From Nemertoderma westbladi (taxonomy: Eukaryota; Xenacoelomorpha; Nemertodermatida; Nemertodermatidae), in NCBI GenBank assembly GCA_032718475.1, contig JAUCBJ010003749.1, positions 1 through 31,817 of the forward strand: a stretch of 31,817 bases of DNA, in the 5' to 3' direction. The notes below the pieces were generated by a model. The model ran no database searches. It had not been told where the DNA came from and saw only the letters and a program-made list of their open reading frames with translations. Positions 1-9,539 of this stretch are shown here, one piece after another. A program made the translations under genes and the position numbers. Numbering within the stretch: position 1 is the stretch's first letter; every line of letters begins with the position of its first letter.

Positions 1-1000
1 CTACTACTACTAGGATCCGCATGCTGCATTGCAGCTGCATTTTTAAGAATGCTGTGCCGGCTTGTCAACAAAATTGCACCGCCACAACTCCCTATCACCC
101 ATGACATTTGCTAGATCATCCGCATCTTTAAGGCCAGTGTCCTTTAAGATGCGTCTCAAGAAAGTCATGGGCTGTCCACCATGCTTATTCACTCCATGAG
201 GCTGCCAAAGTACAAGATTATGCACTGGCTGGTCCTCACGGCGAAAGCAATGTCCTGCAAAGCGGAGGCGATTTTGTTCTAGTGTCAAGCTTGGGGGAAC
301 CAATGAGACACCTCCAATGTTATATAGTGTCTGGTTGGAGATGTGTGCATTGTACTTGACACAATGAACCCGGCGTAGCATTCTTGTGAATGTGCCATCC
401 AGAGATTTGGTGTCCTCAGCAGTTAGAGCCCAGCATGGACTCCCGTAGAGGAGTACTGGGACTACTGCTGCTCTAAATAATCGGACCTTAAGATTTCCGA
501 TTAATTCTAGGTGACTTCCAAATCCTGGAAAGCCTATTCAAGGCTACCCATGCCTTTCCCTTACGTATTCGAAGGTCCTCACCTGACTTCCGGATCCATG
601 ATCCCAGGTAACAGAAGTCGTCCACATGCTCAAGCATACCATCCTTTGAGCTTATGCTCATCTGATCAGAGACTTGCTGAGGACTTTCAAAGTTAACTGT
701 CAGAATTTTGGTCTTTCTGGAGTTAATAAAAAGACCAACACTAGAAGCAGCATGTTCTAATGAGCTGAGGAGCCGTTGGGCTCCCTCTAATGATTCTGAG
801 AGTACTCCTAAGTCATCAGCAAAGTCTAGATCAGTTAGGTACTTGGCAGGATTTCCTCGACTTCTGGAGCCAGTAGGTGGAGTTATCATCACCCCATCAT
901 CATTATGATGATCTAAGGACATGCGTAGAACATAGTCAAACACAATAATGAACAAGAATGGTGCAAGTGTGTCTCCTTGGAGGACGCCCTCACTTACTGA
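1..1000 (-). mobile_element. RTE-like LINE copy A, 3' part (5'-truncated)
   Basis: This is the 3' third of a non-LTR retrotransposon lying on the minus strand. The decoded protein holds the RT palm motif FADD, a thumb region, and a C-terminal block ending DLANVMGDRELWR..NFVDKPAQHS followed by a stop near position 43. The sequence is almost the same, base for base, as copies C (20372-21102) and D (23154-24645) and matches copy B on the plus strand. One extra base near 492 shifts the frame, so the reading frame is split into about 43-490 and 488-955. The 3' end carries a short stem-loop-prone segment and a (TAG)n tail, seen here as CTACTACTACTA at the window start. Similarity to copy D stops at about 999. 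It is a dead copy with no endonuclease. Assignment to RTE rather than another APE-type LINE clade rests on motif style only. Confidence 0.85.
43..999 (-). pseudogene. Reverse transcriptase C-terminal fragment of RTE-like copy A
   Basis: This is the coding remnant of copy A. Reading on the minus strand it begins at a GVLQGDTLAP-type block, passes the catalytic FADD at about 823-834, then the thumb block SVGLFINSRKTKI and the C-terminal domain to the stop near 43. A single-base insertion in the run at 490-494 (CTTAAGATTTCC against CTTAAGTTTCC in copy C) breaks the frame. There is no start codon of its own and no endonuclease or finger region, so no functional product is expected. Confidence 0.8.
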
Positions 1001-1900
1001 CTTCAGCCTGGAGGGTTGTCTTCATGCAAGACAATTTTGGTCACTAACAAACATTATGTAGACTGATTCCCTGATATTTATTGAAATATTAAAACTTAAA
1101 TTTCATTTTGTGTAATTTTAGGAAAATTATATTTGTTTTTCTACTGTAGTGAAAATATTGTTTTTTTTTGCATATAACTAAATATTGGTAATGATGAAGT
1201 TAAATGTAATATACGCTACTGTGTGCAAAAATATACATTTTATGGGTTCTAGTAGTAAAAAATAGGGTTTCCCGAAAAGACCGATAATAAAATAAAAAAG
1301 TCGCGAAATTAAGCTATTTTCGGTGATTCCGGAATTCCCGAACCTAACCCACCCTACCCTACCCTGGTCGGTAATAGTCGTGCCAGCTAATTTGCTTGAT
1401 ATGACGAATGGATCCAGTAAGTCTTGCTTCCTGATCTCTCTCAGCAACAGCAACATATACCGTTATTGCTCGGGAATATCTCTATCTCTAGTTACTGTCA
1501 ACATGTTTAGCACACAGAACTTCCAGAAACCTTATAGTTTTTCATCAATAAGTAAACACATATCTCCTCCAACTTAGTGACGGATTATGTTTCTATTATT
1601 GTGATTTAGGGAACGATGGTGTTGCCTAAGTTCTGTGACGTGTTATTTATGAAATAATTTATAAATTGGATGCCCTTTCTTGATACTTAAGTCGAATTAA
1701 AAGACTTGTTCAGGTGCCCCCCCCCCCCCCCCCCCCACCCCGACCCCCACCCTTCTGACCCATCTATTTCCTCCCCTCTCCTACAGGTAGCAGCCTTCAA
1801 CTAGCTCTGCAATTGGCTACTCACATTTCCCTCCATTATTTGATTCAATTATATATTTCTTATGTATTTACGTAAATACAATATTTATGTATGTGTATAA
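1001..1900. other. Intergenic stretch without a recognised gene
   Basis: AT-rich sequence with only short accidental open frames on both strands. It contains a run of 20 C at 1717-1736 and a CCTACCC-like stretch near 1345-1365 that is not a regular telomere repeat. About 27 nt beyond the end of similarity to copy D (1000-1026) can still be read in the RT frame, so the LINE A boundary here is blurred. Confidence 0.5.
1717..1736. repeat. Poly-C tract (C20)
   Basis: Twenty consecutive C residues followed by ACCCCGACCCCCACCC. The minus strand is a G-run able in principle to form a quadruplex. A second such tract lies at 25632-25653. Confidence 0.95.
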
Positions 1901-1934
1901 TCTATCTATATCTATCTATATATATAAATATCAT

Positions 1935-1935
1935 G

Positions 1936-1970
<35 letters not shown>
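1935..1970. repeat. (TCTG)n microsatellite
   Basis: About eight GTCT/TCTG units with one TTTG variant, inside the head of HINE-like copy 1. A much shorter version (CTCTGTCTGTCTATG) sits at the same place in copy 2. Confidence 0.9.
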
Positions 1971-1971
<1 letters not shown>

Positions 1972-2399
1972 CAAGCTATACGTTTCTACACACAAGCACC
2001 AATCTGAGCTCGCGATACATCGAACGAAAGCTCTCGTCACGAGCACGTGCACTGTCGCTATCTCGAGTCTTATTTTACGCGTTTGTTTGCGTGAATACAG
2101 ATTTCGTGAATTTGGTACCGGTAGCGCAGTAGGCCTAGCAGTTCATTCTGTCACTCTACACGTTGAGTCTCAACTATTATGCTACTTTATGATGCGCATC
2201 TACGTGATGCAGACTGCCCCGAGCACATGGACGTGAAACGTCGTTATATCTAGGCTAATTTTATGCATCATTTATGCGTGAATGCGTATTTGTGGTCAAA
2301 CTGGGCTATTATTCCATAACCATTTCTCGGCCAAATTACAGGTCAACCAACCAGCAGGAAACTCTATAACAGTGGTTGTACCATCAGACTCAATCTGTT

Positions 2400-4110
2400 C
2401 TAAATGATACTTTGCAGATATGTTCCCGACCATAGACTGTGTGATTGGGAGGACACTGATCAATCTGCAGTTCTCCAGTCTGCCGCTAGGGGGCGAAATG
2501 TCAGAAACTGAAAACCTTCTCCAATTTCGTTATTATTAACGCCTTTTAGCTGATACGTGGCAGAGGTCTACTACACCATAGGCTGTGTGTTTTCGGAGGA
2601 TGCTGACCAATCTGCAATTCCCCAGTCTGCCGCTAGGGGGAGAAATATCTGAAAGTGAAAACCTAACCCATTTCGTTGTTTATAATGCTTTTTTGCTGAT
2701 ACTTGGCAGAGGTCTGCTACACCATAGACTGCGTGTTTGTGGAGAACTCTGAGCAATCTGCAATTCCTCTGTCTGCTGCTAGGGGGCGCAATGTCTGAAA
2801 GTGAAAACCTTCACCCATTTCGTTGTTTAATATGCTTTTTTACTGATACTTGGCAGAGGTCTACCACACAAACACTGCATGTTTGGGGAGGAGCTAGAAC
2901 AAGTCTGCATTTCTCCAGTCTGCCGCTAGGGGGCCAAATGTCTGAAAGTGAAAACCTTATCCCATTTTGTTATTAATGATGCTTTTAGGCTGACACTTGG
3001 CAGATGTGTATTACACCTTAGGGTGTGTGTCTGGAGAGGACGCCGAACAACCTGCAGTTCTGTATTCGGCCGTTAGGGGGCGAAATGTCTGAACGTGAAA
3101 ACCTTCTCCCATTTCGATGTTTATAATGCTTTTAAGCTGATACTTGTCAGAGGTCTACTACATCATAGACTGCGTGTTTGTGGAGAACTCTGACCAATCT
3201 GCAATAGCGCCGACTGCTGCTAGGGGTGCGCAATGTCTGAAAGTGAAAACCTTCATGCATTTCATTGTTTGTAGTGCTTTTTTGCTGATACTTGACAGAG
3301 GTCTACTACACCATAGACTGCGTGTTTGGGGAGGAGCTAGAACCAGTCTGCTTTTATCCAGTCTACCGCTAGGAGGCCCAATGTCTGAAAGTGAAAACCT
3401 TATCCCATTTCGTTATTAATATGCTTTTAGGCTGACACTTGGCAGATGTGTATTACACCATAGGGTGTGTGTTTGGGGAGGACGCCAAACAAACTGCAGT
3501 TCTCCATTTGGCCGCTAGGGGGCGAAATGTCTGAAAGTGAATACCCTCTCCCATTTCGAAGTTTATAATGCTTTTAGGCTGATGCTTGGCAGAGGTCTAC
3601 TACACCATAGGCTGCGTCTTTGTGGAGAACTCTGACCAATCTGCAATTCCTCTGTCTGCCACTAGGGGGCGCAATGTCTGAAAGTCAAAACCTTCACCCA
3701 TTTCGTTATTAATAATGCTTTTATGCTGATACTGCAGAGGTCTACTATACCATAGACTGCGTGTTTGTGGATAACTCTTACCAATCTGCAATTTCTCAGT
3801 CTGCCGCTAGAGGGTGAAATGTCTCAAGTGAAATCCTTCTCCAATTTCATTGTTTCTAATACTTTTTTGCTTATACTTGGGAAAGGCATGCTTGACCATA
3901 GGCTGTTTGTATGGGGAGGACGCTAACCAGTCTGCGGATTTCCAGTCTACTGCTGCTAGGGTGCGAAAAATCTGAATCTGAAAAGTAAAAACATTCTCAC
4001 ATTTATTTATTAAAAATGCTTTTACGCTGATAATTGTCAGAGGTCTACTGTACTACATCATAAGGCTGCATCTATGTGAAGGACGTTGACCAGTGTAGAT
4101 ATCTGAAAAG
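2400..4110 (+). repeat. Tandem array of ~147-bp units (about 11 copies)
   Basis: Each unit reads roughly: TTTTTGCTGATACTTGGCAG, then AGGTCTACTACACCATAG, GTGTTTGGGGAGGACGC, TCTGCAGTTCTCCAGTC, GCCGCTAGGGGGCGAAATG, TCTGAAAGTGAAAACC. The CTAG of the GCTAGGGGG box falls at 2486, 2632, 2779, 2926, 3073 (TTAG), 3220, 3369, 3515, 3662, 3807 and 3956, a mean step of 147.0 bp. Units differ by about 10-25% by eye, and open frames across them are short and accidental. Confidence 0.92.
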
Positions 4111-4214
4111 TAAAACAGCATCAGTCCTTTTGTTTGAGAGAACACTCTCAATCATATGAAGTTTTGTTAAGTTAATTAATTAATTAATGTTTGGAATGGT
4201 GAATAGGCTTGTGA

Positions 4215-4254
4215 ACTAGAAAGCCGTGGCCCGAAGGGCCACTGGCTTTCTAGT
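4215..4254 (+). repeat. Terminal hairpin of HINE-like copy 1
   Basis: An inverted repeat with outer arms ACTAGAAAGCC and GGCTTTCTAGT and inner arms GTGGCCC and GGGCCAC around a GAA loop, with one bulged T. The outer arm ends in CTAG, matching the CTRR-type 3' end of the Helitron group. The next element begins directly after it. Confidence 0.85.
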
Positions 4255-5920
4255 CTATCTATCTATATATATAAATATCCTCTGTCTGTCTATGAGTCTG
4301 TCCAAGCTATACGCTCTGACACACGAGCACCAATCTGAGCGAATGATACATCGATCGAAAGCTCTCGTCCCGAGCACGTAAACTATCGCTATCTCGAGGC
4401 TTATTTTACGCTTATGCTTGCGTGAATGCGTATTTTGTATTCTCTGCAACATGTTGTGTGACATAATCTCAAAGTGATTCGAATATTCCTTTTGGCAGTA
4501 CAGGCCTGGCAAAGTTGAGAGTTAGTTAGCAAGGCAGCTAGCTACTTGCAGACCAATCATATCTTGAGGTGGCCTGCAGGCAGGCTGGGTTGGTTAAGTA
4601 GTAATCTCAATAAATAAATAGGACCCAGCAGGAGAGAGCGGAGTGGAACTACTGTGATTGGTTCTTGACTTACATTGGTAAGAACCAGCAGTAAATCTTA
4701 GATTAGCTTTTTTCAGTTCACATGTTTATAATCATAAACACGAAATGGTTCAATTATTCCTTTTTGCAATGTACCGGATGGGTGCTAGCGAGGTATGCCT
4801 AGCAGGTTGTCAGTCCGTCATCCTACAAGTTGGATCTTGACTCTATCATGTGCGTGCATCTATATGATGCAGACCATCCTCAGCCCGTGAACATGAATTG
4901 TAAAGGCTATCTCGAGGCTGATTTTTTACACATTTACTTGATACTTGCATGAATGCGTATTTGAGGTAAAATTGCATTATTCTGCAGTTGTTTTGTTATC
5001 GGACAAATTACTGGTCAGCAAGCAGGAAATTATAACAGCAGTTGCATCATCGTAACCACTCTGTTCTAAATGACACTTTGCAGAAGAAATTCTACCTGAC
5101 CATAGCTGCGTGTTGGGAGGACGCCGACCAGTTTGCGGTTCTTCAGTCTGCCACTAGGGGGCGAAATGTCTGAAAGTGAAAATCTTATCCTATTTTGTTA
5201 TTAATAATGATTTTTAGCTGATACTTAGGTCCTTTACACAATATGTTTATAATGTTTTTTTTGCTGATACCAAGCAGAGTATACTACACCGTAGGGTGTG
5301 TATTTAGGGAGACGGCAATGACCAATCTACAGTTCCCCAGTCTGCCGCTATTAGGGGATGAAATGTCTGAAAGAGGAAACCTACAATTTTGTTGTTTATG
5401 AATGCTTTTTTGCTGATACTTGGCACTTGGCAGAGGACTACTACAGTCTTCGTGTTTGGGGAGGACGCTAACCAGTGCAGAATTATGCAGTCAGCCACTA
5501 GGGGGCGAAATGTCTGAAATTAAAACCTTCCATTTTAATACGATAGAGTTGCTGTTACAGTGACCTACTGCACTATAGGTTATGTTTGCGAGGACGCTAA
5601 CCAATACTCTGCAGTTATACAGTTTTCCACTAAGGGGAAAATATCACACAGAGATTAAACCTTTTCCCATTTTATTATTTGTAATCCATTGGAGGTGTTA
5701 CTTGGTAGGTATCTACTACAACATAAAGCCTTATGTTCATTATTGTATGTAGCTGCAACTAAAGCGGCATCAGTCTGTTTGTTTGAGAGAATGCTCATGT
5801 AAAGTTTTGTTAAGGTAATTAATTAATTAATTTATGTTTGATATTGTCCATTGATTGATGATTCACTGAATAGAAGGTTGTGAACTAGAAAGCCGTGGCC
5901 GAAGGCCACGGGCTTTCTAG
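4254..5920 (+). mobile_element. Helentron/HINE-like non-autonomous element, copy 2
   Basis: This is a second, more diverged element in the same orientation, abutting copy 1. It shares the TCTATCTATCTATATATATA head, the CCAAGCTATACG leader, degenerate ~147-bp units (GCCACTAGGGGG near 5155, relics near 5348, 5500 and 5630), the TTAATTAATTAATT tract, and the same 3' hairpin at 5883-5922. Relative to copy 1 it carries about 270 bp of extra sequence (around 4500-4750), and its array is shorter. No protein is encoded. The tandem arrangement may come from rolling-circle read-through or from unequal exchange. Confidence 0.58.
5090..5660 (+). repeat. Degenerate ~147-bp unit array in copy 2
   Basis: Four or so recognisable units with the box CACTAGGGGGCGAAATGTC near 5153 and 5497, and damaged versions near 5345 (GCCGCTATTAGGGGATG) and 5627 (CCACTAAGGGG). 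Spacing is irregular because of internal indels. Confidence 0.75.
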
Positions 5921-5922
5921 TT
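5883..5922 (+). repeat. Terminal hairpin of HINE-like copy 2
   Basis: Arms AACTAGAAAGCC and GGCTTTCTAGTT enclose GTGGCC-GAA-GGCCAC. The inner stem differs from copy 1 in length (GTGGCC against GTGGCCC) on both arms, so pairing is kept while the sequence changes. Confidence 0.85.
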
Positions 5923-6564
5923 ATTGTATAATTATGTATGATTATTCATTATCTGGGAAAAAATAAATAAGTTGAAGTTGAAGCATATAGTTTCCTTCCC
6001 ACCAAGAAATGGCTGGGTGACGATGCATGTACGAATTTCCTCCTCAGATAAAACCGCTCAAGTCGTCATGTAACATACAAGCCAATCAGCCGTTAAATTG
6101 ACTAACACTGTGGGGCGAGCCACAAAAGTGACCGAGCTTAGAATTTGGATACCAATCTCTATCTCGCGCCTGTCTGTCGGTCGGTCCGCCTTTAAATATT
6201 TAAATGCTAATACAGTGAAATTATTTTACGAAATGATACCAAATTCTGAAAAAGAGTGGTTACTCATTACAATTAGAGTATTATCGTGTTTTAATGTCAA
6301 CCTGATATACAATACATTATCAGTTCAGTACATAGTACCTAATTAGACTAATTCTTTCACATGGTAAAACCCTAGAAAACTAGTACGGTACATAATAATG
6401 GTGACATTCTGGTTCTCTAATTTGTCTGCTGGTTCAAGCACACCTGCTGGCCTATTGTGGAGAACGCAAGGTAGTTTGAACGGCGCATAAACTTATAGAA
6501 TAAATAAACTCTACACAAACAATAAACATATTGTTCAAAAGAAACACTAGAGAACAAAACTTAC
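5923..6564. other. Intronic/intergenic stretch 3' of the globin exon
   Basis: AT-rich, with no recognised gene. If the globin-like exon at 6565-6716 is real, its first intron starts here on the minus strand. I searched both strands by eye for a matching globin second exon and found none. A short open frame at 6098-6346 (plus) has no family features. Confidence 0.5.
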
Positions 6565-6716
6565 CCCATAAACATCATGAGAGCGATTCGTTCCATATCA
6601 CCTCGAATTAATTCAAATGTTCTTAGTAGCAAAGCCTTTTGTTCATGAGTCAACTGTGGTTGATCATCGGGCAAGTTGTTGAGGTCTATAGCGACACTGC
6701 TGCCTCCGCAACCCAT
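6565..6716 (-). CDS. First coding exon of a globin X-like gene (host)
   Basis: This is the only clear start of a host gene in the window. The minus strand reads ATG at 6716 for 50 codons plus two bases, then a consensus GTAAGT donor at 6564. The product begins MGCGGSS, an N-myristoylation (Gly2) and palmitoylation (Cys3) signal, as in vertebrate globin X. It continues LTHEQKALLLRTFELIRGD, then MERIALMMFMG, which matches helices A and B of globins (L-S/T-x-x-Q...F/W..I..D......MF). The intron falls in phase 2 at what would be B12.2, the conserved globin intron site. The start is well set: A at -3 and G at +4. The expected role is a membrane-bound haem protein in redox or oxygen chemistry, inferred from the family. 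The haem-binding helices E and F lie in other exons, and none is seen downstream on this strand. Confidence 0.82.
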
Positions 6717-6790
6717 CGTTAAAGCTTCAATATATATGATTGTAAATAATTTGCTATATTAAGTTGCTTAGTTGCTATATTAAACGCAAT
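6717..6790 (-). promoter_or_regulatory. Upstream region of the globin-like exon with a 12-bp direct repeat
   Basis: Just upstream of the globin start, TTGCTATATTAA occurs twice (6751-6762 and 6772-6783), 21 bp apart, along with further TATA-rich sequence. The spacing is about two helical turns, as seen for paired factor sites. Whether it is 5'UTR or core promoter cannot be told. Confidence 0.3.
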
Positions 6791-7493
6791 AGTTGAACTT
6801 TTATTGTGGGGTCAAACAAAATATACCCGATAACACCACTCATAAGTTATGTCACGAAACATTAGTTGCCTGATTGACTTGATTAATGTTAGCTACAAAA
6901 ATAACCCAATTATCGATTGGTGTACATTATATTGGTAATTATTTTTAATATTATTATATTTTTAATATATTATTTTTAATAATATTGGTAATTGGATACA
7001 GCTTGCCAACACATTGTTACTATTAAAAAATGAGTCACAAGTTAAAATCCAGGTTCGTAATCATAATCGCCGTTTTTATTTATGGTATCTATATTTTTTA
7101 TGTTATTTTTTTATTTACGTTATTTTTATTTTATTAATGTTATTTGTTAGATTGATTCTATATATAAATATTCAGCAAATAAAAAAAACTTTAGGTTCTC
7201 TATGGCACTAACTGAGATTGAGGTGGGGTGGGTGTCTGTGAATAAAAATATGTTATTCTTTTATTGTTATTTTATGGTCTACTTTGGTCCTATATAAGCA
7301 TTTCCACAGTCACTTGAGCACCTGTAGTTATTATACGACTTATCCGACTTCGGTTGTTCAGATTCGATTAAGTCAAGTCTACTATAGAGTAACCTTATCA
7401 TTTTTAACCCACAGGACTACTGGTATTTTTGGCCTATATGTTATTTCATTGGATTGTGTCACAGGATGAAAAATGCATCTTAATGGATCTAAA

Positions 7494-7587
7494 GTACATT
7501 CAACACACCCCAGAGCAGGGCATAGTACATTCAACACACCCTCATGAGTGAGCATCTAAAGTACATCTAAAGTGCATTCAACACACC
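7494..7587 (+). repeat. Three short direct repeats ACATTCAACACACCC
   Basis: GTACATTCAACACACCC occurs at about 7494-7510 and 7525-7541, and GTGCATTCAACACACCC at about 7572-7588, separated by unrelated spacers that also contain CATCTAAAGTACATCTAAAG. The function is unknown. Confidence 0.8.
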
Positions 7588-8012
7588 CTCAGCACAGAGA
7601 ATAACAATATAGATAGAGTAGAATTAGTTCACTTTTTGGAAATGTTGCCATTTAGGATCAGTCTAATTATATTGATTGCAATCATATTTTTTCCTCATAA
7701 ATTAACCCATAATATTAATACAATATTATACTTTTATGACAGGTCTTCAAAAATAGGCAAAGGTGCCAGCCTACTAATAGATATATAGGACTGACTGAAT
7801 ATCATATTCAACAATATAATATTTATTCCTCAAATCAAGTACATGTTCGAAATAGAATATATAGTCGAACAAACGATTTGGGGTTAATTCAGAGATTTGA
7901 ATGTATTATTTTTCAATAAATAATTCTTTACATAACATAACAAACTTATACTAACTTTCTTGTGCTTCATCTATTAACTCAGGTTCTTCTCTTTAACTGT
8001 CCAATCACACAC

Positions 8013-8050
8013 CACTCGATCGATCTCACTCGAACTCGTGAGATCGAGTG
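8013..8050. repeat. Imperfect hairpin CACTCGATC...GATCGAGTG
   Basis: The arms CACTCG and CGAGTG and the inner arms ATCTCAC and GTGAGAT surround an 8-nt loop, with four unpaired bases on the left arm only. It stands out from the AT-rich surroundings. Confidence 0.6.
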
Positions 8051-8830
8051 ATGTATGAGTGATGAAAATAAACTGTCAAACATAAAACAAATCAAGTAAT
8101 TTTTTAAATTAAATTTTCTGATATGACCTTTCATAAACTAAGGGCTCTGGGCTTTACTGACAGGACGCTTACAACACAGAGGAGGATTATAACATCACTG
8201 GAGATTTAATATTTACCTAAGGCAATACATCATTCTATAACTAATTAGTTTAATCGTGAAGGCAAAGAATTTTGACAATAGAAAGCAAATTTATACCAAT
8301 GATTTGCTGATCCCTCAATTCTAACAACATTGAAGTATTACACTAAAGGCATTGCAAGGTTGTAGTGTAGAATAATCCTAGTAAATCATTATATACAAAA
8401 CAGCTAGCCGCACTAAGTTCACCTAACCAACTCACCACCTCAGGTTCACCCAACCAGCTCACCATACCACATACCAGGTTCTTACAAGTTATTGACAAGT
8501 TGTTATGTTCATGTTTCAAAAATGATATTACACTAACACAATCAAATGTGGCATTTAATAGGAATACAATTTTACTAACATATCAACTAAATTGTATTAA
8601 ACAACATTCAAAATGTGTATTAATAAAAAATTATTGATTTTAATATATAATATTAGTTTTGGGATGAATTGATTTACTTTCAAAACAATAATCATCTGGG
8701 GTGTCATTTTTGGTGCACACATTTGTCTACGTACCCAAATTATATTATGTTGATTATACAGTATTGTCTCATTATTACTGCATGAAAACGATTGATCTAT
8801 TATGGAATAAAATAATAATTAAGATTATTA

Positions 8831-9384
8831 TACACTAGGCTAATGTTTCGACCTTTTGCCTGGTAGCAGCCCCAATAAGATATCTAGAACTGGTTTGCCA
8901 GGCCATCGCCGCGCATAACAGCCCCATCTCCAAACCACAACCCCGACCAGGAGCGACAGCCACCCCGGTGGAAGAAGGAATTGTAATGTTTTGAGATTGA
9001 ATGTAAATGTGTTTAAATGATTTAAAGTTATTAAAATGGCCCTTGCCTTCTCTCAACCATACTTCCATCTCCCTCATTCCATGGCGTGCTTGCTATTGTG
9101 TGGCTGGAAATCAGTCCACATCACCACTACTCGAGCAATGGGTAATAATTACATCTATGAATGGGAGATTCTTTTAGACTCGTTAAGCCAAGGAATGCCT
9201 TTTCACCACCATGGATGATCTTCCACAGTATACCCTTCCAATATGTTTCCCAAGTTACCTTGGTTCCCATTTATCGACCAGTTAAGTCTGTCAGGTCAGG
9301 TATTCTAGGTCATTGATCAAGAAAACTTGCCACCTCCATGCAGCATAAAGGAGGTGCCACCTGTAGCTGCATAGACCCTCTTAC
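8831..9384. other. GC-richer flank left of LINE copy B, possibly its 5' region
   Basis: Base composition shifts upward near 8860 and again after 9230. No gene is recognised, and open frames here (8835-9077 minus, 9036-9218 plus) show no family features. The 5' boundary of LINE copy B could lie anywhere between about 9200 and 9464, since no other copy in the window reaches this far. Confidence 0.4.
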
Positions 9385-9463
9385 TAGGGCAAATCTCAAA
9401 AAATGCATCAAAAATTGCAGCTGCAATGCAGCATGCCGATACTAGTAGTAGTAGGGCAAATCT
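9385..9463. repeat. 12-bp target-site duplication around copy E
   Basis: TAGGGCAAATCT at 9385-9396 and 9452-9463, exact. Removing the insert gives continuous CTCTTACTAGGGCAAATCT followed by GGTCCTG. Confidence 0.75.
9397..9451 (+). mobile_element. 55-bp RTE-like 3'-end mini-insertion (copy E)
   Basis: The segment holds the last part of the RTE-like element, TTGCAGCTGCAATGCAGCAT then GCCGATACTAGTAGTAG, which is the same 3' end as copy B. It is flanked by TAGGGCAAATCT at 9385-9396 and again at 9452-9463, a 12-bp target-site duplication. It is therefore an extremely 5'-truncated insertion of the family, made by target-primed reverse transcription that stopped almost at once. Confidence 0.75.
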
Positions 9464-9539
9464 GGTCCTGTAACTAGGACCCCCTTCGTTCTGGGATAAG
9501 GATGCCGTTGGTCCTGGATTAAGGACCCATATACTTGGC

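Larger units (their letters stand above)
1901..4253 (+). mobile_element. Helentron/HINE-like non-autonomous element, copy 1
   Basis: The element starts TCTATCTATATC and ends in a strong hairpin closed by CTAG. The order of parts is: a TCTA/TCTG microsatellite head (1901-1970); a ~430-bp leader beginning CCAAGCTATACG; a central array of ~147-bp units (about 2400-4110); an AATTAATTAATTAATTAA-type tract near 4172-4190; and the terminal hairpin at 4215-4254. There is no coding capacity for Rep/helicase, so it would depend on an autonomous partner. A second element with the same head and hairpin follows at once at 4254. The layout (TC start, microsatellite, internal tandem repeats, 3' palindrome, no TIR) is that described for Helentron-associated elements in invertebrates. 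It could instead be another satellite-carrying repeat family. Confidence 0.6.
6717..8830. other. AT-rich intergenic stretch
   Basis: No recognised gene over 2.1 kb. It holds an extremely AT-rich block (about 6930-7150), three short repeats at 7494-7587, a TATATAAG box at 7291 with no convincing gene after it, and a GC-rich hairpin at 8013-8050. A possible short terminal exon on the minus strand near 7953-7990 is not supported well enough to call. Confidence 0.5.

Noticed and set aside
1336-1365. Telomere-like CCTAACCCACCCTACCC stretch
   Set aside because: No regular six-base period is maintained and only about two partial units exist; coincidence in a C-rich stretch.
1887-2132. Plus-strand frame over the TCTG microsatellite
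   Set aside because: The frame is open only because of the simple repeat; the peptide is low-complexity (SVCLSVCLFVC) with no family features.
7014-7211. Open frame encoding a hydrophobic peptide
   Set aside because: It is a T-rich stretch that gives Phe/Leu/Ile/Tyr by composition; there is no start context, signal pattern or neighbouring gene evidence.
7291-7470. TATATAAG box followed by an open frame
   Set aside because: The nearest initiator-like TCACTT is about 20 bp away, too close, and the frame has no recognisable domain.
7953-7990. Possible last exon on minus reading EEPELIDEAQES then stop
   Set aside because: An in-frame stop lies just before it, the acceptor is weak, and twelve residues are too few to assign; it is also on the wrong side of the globin exon to be its continuation.
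8835-9218. Two overlapping frames on opposite strands
   Set aside because: No family motifs, and a composition shift suggests transposon flank; kept only as unassigned sequence.
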